Positions 6,311-11,354 of a DNA stretch of 11,354 nt are shown here, piece by piece. The notes below the pieces were generated by a model. The model was not told where the DNA came from. It ran no database searches and saw only the letters and a list, made by a program, of their open reading frames with translations. The stretch spans positions 1-11,354 of the forward strand of contig WGBZ01000291.1 of assembly GCA_015494035.1 (NCBI GenBank), in the 5' to 3' direction. How positions within the stretch are numbered: position 1 is the first letter of the stretch; the number at the start of each line of letters is the position of its first letter. A program made the translations under genes and the position numbers. The DNA is from Lysobacterales bacterium. GTDB lineage: Bacteria; Pseudomonadota; Gammaproteobacteria; Xanthomonadales; Marinicellaceae.

Positions 6311-7108
6311 ATGAGCGAACATGTTTACGACGCCACTCAGGCGGATTTTCAGCAAAAAGTCATTGAGGAGTCATTCAAGCGGCCCGTGGTGGTGGATTTC
6401 TGGGCCGACTGGTGCGGTCCCTGCCGCATGTTGATGCCTGTTTTGCATCAGGTGGTGGACAGCTACGGCGGTCAAGTGGCCCTGGCCAAGGTCAACACCG
6501 ACGCCGAGCAGGCGCTGGCCATGCAGTATGGCATCCGCTCCCTGCCCACGGTGGCGCTTTTTCGAAATGGTGAAATTGTCGATCAGTTCATGGGCGTGCA
6601 ACCGGAAGGCACCATTCGCCAGTTTATCGAAAAACACATCGAAAGCGCCCCTGACGAGGAATGGCTGGCCATTCAGGACGCCATAGAAAAAGGCCAGACA
6701 GACGTCGCCATGGAAAAACTGCAGCATCGCGATGATGACAAGTCCCGTCTGCAACTGGTGCAGTTGCTCATGCAACAGGGCGAACTGGACAAGGCCCGCG
6801 AAATCTGGAAAGCCTTGCCTCACGATGTTCGTACCTCTCCAGCGGCAGAAAAACTGGCCAGTGCGTTGCAGTTGCTGGACTTGCAGGACAAGCTGGCCGA
6901 CAAGCCGGAAATCGGTTCCGCCATCGGCCACATTGCCGCCGGTGAAGTGGAAAATGGCGTCAAGGCGTTATTGCAGGTATTGGAAAACACCACGGGCGAT
7001 GACCGCGATGCCGTGCGCCAGGCGTTGGTGAATGCGCTCAATCTGGTGGATGATCCCGCTGCGCGCGCGGCTTTTCGGCGCCAGATGGCCGCCACGCTGT
7101 TTTCGTAA
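6311..7108 (+). CDS. cnoX: Thioredoxin-domain co-chaperone CnoX (YbbN)
   Basis: CnoX (YbbN) proteins combine a thioredoxin domain with a TPR tail. They act as cytoplasmic holdases that protect aggregation-prone proteins from oxidation and pass them to the chaperone machinery. Here residues 1-110 are a complete thioredoxin fold with W-C-G-P-C at 34-38 and the cis-proline loop RSLPT. Residues 115-265 are helical and TPR-like, ending in the family's typical DDPAARAAFRRQM tail. The length (265) is close to E. coli YbbN (about 284). Both active-site cysteines are present, whereas E. coli CnoX has lost one of them, so this version may also act as a reductase. GAGGAA at 6300-6305 is a good ribosome binding site for ATG 6311. 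Upstream (6216-6310) only a lone -10-like TACAAT (6272-6277) is seen, with no matching -35. Confidence 0.9.
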   Translation: MSEHVYDATQADFQQKVIEESFKRPVVVDFWADWCGPCRMLMPVLHQVVDSYGGQVALAKVNTDAEQALAMQYGIRSLPTVALFRNGEIVDQFMGVQPEGTIRQFIEKHIESAPDEEWLAIQDAIEKGQTDVAMEKLQHRDDDKSRLQLVQLLMQQGELDKAREIWKALPHDVRTSPAAEKLASALQLLDLQDKLADKPEIGSAIGHIAAGEVENGVKALLQVLENTTGDDRDAVRQALVNALNLVDDPAARAAFRRQMAATLFS

Positions 7109-7166
7109 ATCCAGGCAAGCTGGCCCCAAAACTGATATTCTTGCGCATTATTTGGCGCTATTTAAC

Positions 7167-7170
7167 GGAG
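7167..7170 (+). promoter_or_regulatory. Shine-Dalgarno deciding the start at 7177
   Basis: GGAG lies six bases before ATG 7177. A TTG start further upstream in the same frame (7141) would add twelve residues ahead of a normal signal peptide and has no such site, so ATG 7177 is preferred. Confidence 0.65.
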
Positions 7171-7176
7171 AAACTC

Positions 7177-7776
7177 ATGCACAACCCAAGTCGTTTTCGT
7201 TTTTCCCCACTGGCCGTGTTGGTCGCGCTGGTATTCAGCCTGCAGGCACTGGCTCAGGCTCAGCCGCGTCCGGTCAAGGCGCCCCCGCGGCCTGATTACC
7301 TGCAGATGGTGTACCCGGCCGATCAGCACCTGTTTATCGGCCCGCAACCGTTTTACCCGGACTTGCAGCGACTGAAGCAGGCCGGAATCACCAAGGTGAT
7401 CAATTTCAGAACACCGGAAGAAATGAAGCAGCTGCGTTTTGATGAAGCGGCTGAATTGAAGAAAATGGGCATTGATTATGTGATGATCCCCATCGGTGGC
7501 AAGGCGTTTCCGCGCAGCCCGGAACAGACCAAGGCCCTGGCTCAGGCGTTGGCCGGTGAGCAGGGCAAGGTGCTGATGCACTGCCGCTCCGGTCATCGCG
7601 CTTCCGAGGCCTATATTGCCTGGTTGATCAATGAAAAAGGCGTGCCGGTCAACGAAGCACTGGATCGCGCCCGGGCTTTTGGCTGGTGGCCGCCGGGGCT
7701 GGAAGGGTTATTGGGCAAAAAAATGATCGTCACGTTGGAAGACCCATCTCCCAAGACAAGCGCCCAAAAGCAGTAA
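7177..7776 (+). CDS. Exported DUF442-like phosphatase / rhodanese-type protein
   Basis: This 199-residue protein has a signal peptide (hydrophobic LAVLVALVFSLQALA, probable cut near residues 27-29), so it acts in the periplasm or outside. The mature part begins with a family-typical run, HLFIGPQPFYPDLQRLKQAGITKVINFR in outline, and carries an active-site-like loop M-H-C-R-S-G-H-R-A-S. This layout resembles the DUF442 group of protein-tyrosine-phosphatase-like proteins. The Cys-to-Arg spacing is C-x4-R instead of the classical C-x5-R, which is also how rhodanese loops look, so a sulfurtransferase is the main alternative. The substrate is unknown. The gene follows cnoX after 68 bases with no clear promoter or terminator between them, so cotranscription is possible. 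Confidence 0.75.
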   Translation: MHNPSRFRFSPLAVLVALVFSLQALAQAQPRPVKAPPRPDYLQMVYPADQHLFIGPQPFYPDLQRLKQAGITKVINFRTPEEMKQLRFDEAAELKKMGIDYVMIPIGGKAFPRSPEQTKALAQALAGEQGKVLMHCRSGHRASEAYIAWLINEKGVPVNEALDRARAFGWWPPGLEGLLGKKMIVTLEDPSPKTSAQKQ

Positions 7777-7831
7777 GGTCTCCCCTGACTCTTGACTCTT
7801 TGATGATAACGCGGCCAGTCTTGGCCAGGAA

Positions 7832-8548
7832 ATGGCAGCACGCATGAAACCCCCACCGGCTATCCGAATTATTCCGGCCTTTGCCGTGCCCTTCGGGGTG
7901 GCGGCATTGCCGGATGCCGAATCCCTCAATGCCGAACTCAAAGCGTTATTTCTGGCGCGCGAGGCCGAAGGCGCTCACTACCGCAACCCGAACCAGAACT
8001 CGGTGGCCACCGATGAACTGTTCGAGAGTCACTTTGACCTGTTTTCCTGGCAAGAACCGTGCATACAGCGTCTGAAAAACGCCATCACCGATCACGTGCT
8101 GGAAATGATCGGCATGGTTAATCAGTACAAACGCAAAACCGTGGATGAATTCGAAGTCTATGCCGATGCCTGGTTCCACATTACACGCAAAAACGGTTAT
8201 TTTGTGAACCACAATCACCCCATGGCCAGCTGGTCTGCGGTGTATTGCGTGGACAGCGGAGAAGCGCCGGGGCAAGCGCTGGTGGATTCGGGCGTGACCC
8301 GCTTTTTCCACCCCAATCCCGCCGCCAATCAATACCTGGACCCTGGTTTGTTGCAAATGACCAAAGCGCCTTTTGGCTTCGGCCATCAGGTCTTCAAGCT
8401 GCAAGCCGGCCAGCTGCTGATTTTCCCTTCCTGGCTGATGCACGAAGTCAGCCCTTACAAAGGCGGTGGCACCCGGATCACGGTGGCCACTAATTACTGG
8501 TTCCGTCACCCGAAAATGGACGTCCAGCAAGGGCCGCGCGTTCGTTAG
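7832..8548 (+). CDS. Putative 2OG-Fe(II) oxygenase (TIGR02466/PF13759-like)
   Basis: This 238-residue protein resembles the uncharacterised 2-oxoglutarate/Fe(II) oxygenases of this group, thought to hydroxylate a so-far unknown substrate in the cytoplasm. Seen directly are F-V-N-H-N-H-P-M-A-S-W-S-A-V-Y (H127 and H129 as candidate proximal metal ligands), F-P-S-W-L-M-H-E-V-S-P-Y (H204, distal histidine) and T-R-I-T-V-A-T-N-Y-W-F (R215, expected to hold 2-oxoglutarate). That order is typical of a double-stranded beta-helix enzyme. The start is uncertain: AGGA (7827-7830) is too close to ATG 7832 and 13 bases from ATG 7844, which would remove only four residues. The TAG stop (8546-8548) shares its G with the first base of repeat copy 4. 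Confidence 0.75.
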   Translation: MAARMKPPPAIRIIPAFAVPFGVAALPDAESLNAELKALFLAREAEGAHYRNPNQNSVATDELFESHFDLFSWQEPCIQRLKNAITDHVLEMIGMVNQYKRKTVDEFEVYADAWFHITRKNGYFVNHNHPMASWSAVYCVDSGEAPGQALVDSGVTRFFHPNPAANQYLDPGLLQMTKAPFGFGHQVFKLQAGQLLIFPSWLMHEVSPYKGGGTRITVATNYWFRHPKMDVQQGPRVR

Positions 8549-8710
8549 GGAAGCTCTGATCGAATCATGACACGGCATCTTATGGCGTAAAATCGTCCAT
8601 TTCTGCGTTGCAAACCTTCACAATAGCCTTGCTATTGCGTGCGGTTTGCTCCTTGAACTGAACGATTTTTCACGACAATCTGCTCGCGCCAGATTCAATC
8701 AGAGCTTCCC
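8548..8710 (-). repeat. Palindromic repeat element, copy 4 (reverse orientation, TA on both sides)
   Basis: This 163-bp copy is the best preserved. The left end is GGGAAGCTCTGATCGAATC and the right end, reverse-complemented, is GGGAAGCTCTGATTGAATC, identical but for one Y position. The central hairpin is intact: GCAAACC (8610-8616) with GGTTTGC (8643-8649), and CAATAGC (8621-8627) with GCTATTG (8631-8637). It is flanked by TA at 8546-8547 and again at 8711-8712, as expected for a TA target duplication. Removing the element plus one TA gives an uninterrupted gene end with the stop codon TAG followed by ATCAG. Confidence 0.93.
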
Positions 8711-8905
8711 TAGATCAGTTTGCTCATAGCCTGAATTCATGCCTTGGTCCTACCTTTTTGACAGGCGCCAATCCTATCCGACGAACTTCAGGCCATGACA
8801 TGCCACACCCGTCTCCGGTACAGTTTGGTTGGTTTCTCCTGCCTGAATTTTCGTGGTTTTCTCTCTCAAAAAAGCCACCGTACATACGAATTTTAAAAAA
8901 TAGAG

Positions 8906-8949
8906 CACCAACTCCAAACGACCGTTTGAAAAAAGGGGTGGAGCTGGTG
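8906..8949. repeat. Nested inverted repeat upstream of the secreted hydrolase
   Basis: The outer arms CACCAACTCC (8906-8915) and GGAGCTGGTG (8940-8949) match at nine of ten positions. Inside lies a perfect arm pair CAAACG (8915-8920) and CGTTTG (8923-8928) around AC. Read on the minus strand, the outer stem is followed by a run of six T (from the A run at 8895-8900), which looks like an intrinsic terminator facing leftward, although no leftward gene is seen. Alternatively it is an operator, since it overlaps the candidate promoter. Confidence 0.5.
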
Positions 8950-8955
8950 TAAAGT
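8926..8955 (+). promoter_or_regulatory. Candidate sigma-70 promoter of the secreted hydrolase operon
   Basis: TTGAAA (8926-8931) and TAAAGT (8950-8955) are separated by 18 bases, a moderate match to the housekeeping consensus. Transcription would start near 8962 and leave a leader of about 120 bases. It overlaps the inverted repeat at 8906-8949. Tentative. Confidence 0.35.
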
Positions 8956-9070
8956 GTGGCCTGCGTCACGGAATCCCACGTCCGGCTGGCGCATAATTTC
9001 CGCGCAAATACAAATAACAATAATAACTCCATACCACACGGCGCATTTTCTTACCATCACGATCAAAATA

Positions 9071-9076
9071 GGGAGG
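9071..9076 (+). promoter_or_regulatory. Shine-Dalgarno deciding the start at 9085
   Basis: GGGAGG stands eight bases before ATG 9085. That ATG opens directly into a classical signal peptide, so the in-frame extension upstream (to about 8956) is not believed to be coding. Confidence 0.75.
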
Positions 9077-9084
9077 TCTATTTG

Positions 9085-9939
9085 ATGAAATTTTCTCGCC
9101 TGGCATTTATTGCCGCTTTTTTCCTGGCTCCGGTGAGCCATGCTGCCACCGGCGTTGCGCTGGTGCATGGCACGGGTCACCAAACCAATGCCGCTGCTGA
9201 TTACTGGCAATGGGGCATGGTCAATTCCATTCGCCAGGGTTTGCCCGATCAGAGCAACTACGTAGTTATCAACTGCAATTTTGAAAAATACATGTGGGAT
9301 TCCCAGGCCGCCGGTTGTCTGGCCGATCAGCTCACCACGTTTATCAATAGCAAGAACATTACGGACCTGGTGGTGATTACGCACTCCAATGGCGGCAATG
9401 TCATGCGCTGGATCATGTCCAACCCCACCTGGGACAGTCGTTACCCCAACATCATCAACAAAATCCGCTGGGTCAACGCACTGGCGCCTTCATCCAAGGG
9501 CACTCCGTTGGCCAATGCGGTCATGCAGGGCAATGTGTTTGAAAGTGCCCTGGGGTGGCTGCTGGGCTACAAATCTGATGCCGTGCGCATGCAACAGACT
9601 TCATGGATGGCTTACTACAACGCCAATTACCTGTATGGCACCTCCGGCCGACCGGCCCTACCCAAAGGTTTCTGGAACGTGGTGGGCACCGATGTTGAAA
9701 CGGCCGTATGGGATAGCGACAGCTATTGCGGCGGCTACGCCCTGAATGTGGGACTGGAAGTCACCCAGGCCTGGTTGAGCAGCTGCTCCGACGGCTTCCT
9801 GGACTGCTCCTCCCAGGAAGGCGCGGGCACCACCTGGTTCCGGGACAAAAGCCGCATGGCCGGTGGTGAGCCATTGAGCCACAACCAGAGTCGTCGCCAA
9901 TGCTTTGGCCTCGATGTTATTCTGCGCAACGACATTTAA
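9085..9939 (+). CDS. Secreted alpha/beta hydrolase (lipase/esterase-like)
   Basis: This 284-residue protein is predicted to be exported. Residues 1-20 (MKFSRLAFIAAFFLAPVSHA) are a signal peptide cut before A21. The mature protein begins with a hydrolase first strand and oxyanion loop, GVALVHGTGHQ, followed by a tryptophan-rich stretch. The nucleophile elbow is T-H-S-N-G-G at 99-104 with S101 as nucleophile; the usual first Gly of G-x-S-x-G is replaced by T99. APSSKGTPLAN follows, as in lipases and lipase-like acyl hydrolases. H266 near the C-terminus and one of several Asp residues (around DSDSYCG or DGFLDC) could complete the triad. Six cysteines in the mature part suggest disulfides, fitting an extracellular or periplasmic enzyme. 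The exact substrate cannot be read from sequence. It forms an operon with the next gene, 12 bases downstream. Confidence 0.78.
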   Translation: MKFSRLAFIAAFFLAPVSHAATGVALVHGTGHQTNAAADYWQWGMVNSIRQGLPDQSNYVVINCNFEKYMWDSQAAGCLADQLTTFINSKNITDLVVITHSNGGNVMRWIMSNPTWDSRYPNIINKIRWVNALAPSSKGTPLANAVMQGNVFESALGWLLGYKSDAVRMQQTSWMAYYNANYLYGTSGRPALPKGFWNVVGTDVETAVWDSDSYCGGYALNVGLEVTQAWLSSCSDGFLDCSSQEGAGTTWFRDKSRMAGGEPLSHNQSRRQCFGLDVILRNDI

Positions 9940-9951
9940 GGAGCTGCTGAC

Positions 9952-11220
9952 ATGAAAACCAATTTCACACTTAAACACACAGTGGCCCTTGCCCTTGGCT
10001 TTACCATTTCCGCTATCGCTGCCGCTGCCGGGCCTCAGGCCAAATGGAATGAGACCGTGACAATGGACGACAGTCTGTTACAAAAATCTACTCAGGTGGA
10101 TGCCTCCCTGATCAACACCAGCCGTGATCCGGTGGTGTTCAGCTATGCCATTGACGCGGATCAGGCACTGGACTTTTCACCTGCTGTTTATACCGAAAAA
10201 AGCCGCCAATACTGGCTGGACAGTACAGGTGACAAGCTGGCTACTGGTCTTAAGCTGCCCGTGACCGGCGGCGACACGGTCATCCGCATCAGTCCCTTGT
10301 CCACCGGCAAGGCCGTGAGTCTCAATGCGACTCAGGTCCAGTTGCAAGCCGCAGGTAAAGCCATTGAGCTGGATGTTTTTGCCGACGCCCAAAGCGTGCA
10401 GAAAACCGGCGTGCCCTTTCCGCGGAACACGGTGGCGTTTAAGGCGCATTTGCCGGCTGGAAAAGCGGTATTAAAAGTAACCGGTCTGGATCAGAAAGTA
10501 CCCGTGGTGGTGCACGTGTTTGAGCCGCAATCCAGCCAGGTATTGGAACTGGGTACCAGCAAGGCCACCTTCAACGCCAATGAGCCGATTCAGGTTGTGG
10601 CCGCCTTGCGCGATGGCCAAAGCACCCAAAACGCCCAATGGCAGGGGTACGTCAGCCTGCCAGATGGTCGCGTGGCCGGTGAACTGAAATTTACCCGCCA
10701 ACCGGATGGCCGATTTCAGGCTTCACTGCCGGTTTCCCAACTGACAGGCCTGGCCAATGGACTGTGGACTGCCCACGTTTTTGCCACCAACGACAAGGTC
10801 ATGCGCGATGCGCAAACGGCTTTTGCCGTCAACTTGCCGGTGGCCGGCTTCAATAGCCAGCTGGATGTCATGCGTGATAAAAGTGGAACGGCGCGTGTGA
10901 ATATTGGCGTCACCGTGGCGCAAGAAGGCCGTTTCGAGGTACGGGGCGTGTTATTTGGCCGTGACGCCAGCAATAAGGCTGTGCCGTTTGCCGTGACCCA
11001 GTCAGCCGCCTGGTTGCCAAAGGGCGCTCAGACCTTGAGCTTACCCATAGACGCGGGTTTGCTGGCCAAATCCGGCCTCAAGGCACCGTTTGAAATTCGT
11101 CAGGTGCAATTGCGGGATCAAAGCCGTCTGGCGCCGGTGCAATCGGTGGCCGCTGGTATTACCGTCCTGGCTTTGCCCCAAGAACTGCGGCCGTCGGGTC
11201 AGGGTTTTGCCCGACGCTGA
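9952..11220 (+). CDS. Secreted DUF4785-like protein, likely beta-sandwich domains
   Basis: This 422-residue protein starts with a signal peptide (VALALGFTISAIAAAA, likely cut near residue 25-26). The mature part has no cysteine and alternates short beta-strand-like stretches, for example QSTQNAQWQGYVSLPDGRV and GLWTAHVFATN, suggesting several immunoglobulin-like domains in the middle and C-terminal parts. The overall look recalls the DUF4785 family of exported proteins of unknown function; I am not certain of the family. GGAG (9940-9943), partly joined to the stop of the hydrolase gene, is its ribosome binding site, and the gap is 12 bases, so the two are cotranscribed. A role as partner, folding aid or inhibitor of the hydrolase is a guess from position. 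Repeat copy 5 starts 24 bases after the stop. Confidence 0.7.
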   Translation: MKTNFTLKHTVALALGFTISAIAAAAGPQAKWNETVTMDDSLLQKSTQVDASLINTSRDPVVFSYAIDADQALDFSPAVYTEKSRQYWLDSTGDKLATGLKLPVTGGDTVIRISPLSTGKAVSLNATQVQLQAAGKAIELDVFADAQSVQKTGVPFPRNTVAFKAHLPAGKAVLKVTGLDQKVPVVVHVFEPQSSQVLELGTSKATFNANEPIQVVAALRDGQSTQNAQWQGYVSLPDGRVAGELKFTRQPDGRFQASLPVSQLTGLANGLWTAHVFATNDKVMRDAQTAFAVNLPVAGFNSQLDVMRDKSGTARVNIGVTVAQEGRFEVRGVLFGRDASNKAVPFAVTQSAAWLPKGAQTLSLPIDAGLLAKSGLKAPFEIRQVQLRDQSRLAPVQSVAAGITVLALPQELRPSGQGFARR

Positions 11221-11243
11221 TTAAAGCGCTGATAAAACCTCCA

Positions 11244-11354
11244 GGGAAGCTCTGACTGAATCTGGCGCGAGCGGATTGTCGTGAAAAATTGTTCAGTTCA
11301 AGGCGCAAGCCGCACGCAATAGCAAGGCTATTGGGAAGGTTTGCAACGCAGAAA
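11244..11354 (+). repeat. Palindromic repeat element, copy 5 (cut by window end)
   Basis: The first 111 bases of a further copy are in the orientation of copy 1, which it matches at all but 8 positions. The left end is GGGAAGCTCTGACTGAATC and the central hairpin with CAATAGC/GCTATTG is present. The bases just before it (AACCTCC) also precede copy 1, which may mean the shared segment is slightly longer than the inverted repeats suggest. The right half lies outside the window. Confidence 0.88.

Larger units (their letters stand above)
8711..9084. other. Long intergenic leader of the secreted hydrolase operon
   Basis: No convincing gene is seen in these 374 bases; short open frames on both strands lack family resemblance and good ribosome binding sites. 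The stretch is visibly richer in A+T than its surroundings. It contains the nested inverted repeat and candidate promoter listed separately, and ends with the strong ribosome binding site of the gene at 9085. Its length suggests space for regulator binding, but no recognisable operator of a named regulator was found. Confidence 0.6.

Noticed and set aside
8758..8952. A 64-residue + strand open frame between repeat copy 4 and the secreted hydrolase
   Set aside because: It has no clear ribosome binding site and no recognisable protein pattern, and it overlaps the nested inverted repeat and candidate promoter.
8986..9003. Possible sigma-54 promoter (CTGGC near a downstream GC)
   Set aside because: The GG to GC distance is not the required ten bases and the -12 element does not match.
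8956..9084. In-frame N-terminal extension of the secreted hydrolase
   Set aside because: The extension has no normal start signal and would bury the signal peptide; GGGAGG eight bases before ATG 9085 fixes the start.
8724..9384. Minus-strand open frames upstream of and within the secreted hydrolase
   Set aside because: They are antisense to a well-supported gene or lie in its leader, without ribosome binding sites or family resemblance.

Overview
The window looks like chromosomal DNA of a GC-rich gammaproteobacterium. The support is a run of typical gammaproteobacterial housekeeping genes (rluC, nfuA, cnoX/ybbN) next to a murL-murD2 pair. That pair is the alternative route for placing D-glutamate in peptidoglycan, described in Xanthomonas. 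I cannot name the genus. All convincing genes lie on the + strand; the minus-strand open frames are shadows.

Layout. (1) 2-454: the last 150 residues of MurL, the epimerase acting on UDP-MurNAc-L-Ala-L-Glu. (2) 493-816: two tandem copies of a ~160-bp palindromic repeat; the second ends two bases before the next start codon. (3) 819-3341: murD2, then after a 3-base gap a secreted Sel1/TPR-like protein. (4) 3500-6056: a tight three-gene unit of rluC, a cytoplasmic alpha/beta-hydrolase esterase and nfuA, with 2-base gap and ATGA-overlap junctions. (5) 6055-6215: a third repeat copy, fused to the nfuA stop codon. (6) 6311-8548: cnoX (thioredoxin plus TPR-like tail), an exported DUF442-like phosphatase/rhodanese-type protein, and a putative 2OG-Fe(II) oxygenase. 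(7) 8548-8710: a fourth repeat copy, fused to the oxygenase stop codon. (8) 8711-9084: a long leader region with a nested inverted repeat and a candidate promoter. (9) 9085-11220: a two-gene unit of a secreted alpha/beta hydrolase (lipase-like) and a secreted cysteine-free beta-rich protein resembling DUF4785. (10) 11244-end: a fifth repeat copy cut by the window edge.

Most interesting is the repeat family. Its five copies share a 19-bp terminal inverted repeat and a central hairpin, and all sit between genes. One single copy and the tandem pair are flanked by TA on both sides, as expected of a TA-targeting miniature transposable element. Because both ends begin with GGG, insertion into the TA of a stop codon rebuilds a TAG stop. 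The copy before murD2 appears to supply its Shine-Dalgarno sequence from inside the terminal stem. The tandem neighbour offers a competing pairing, so a structure-dependent translational switch on a cell-wall gene is possible. That last part is inference.
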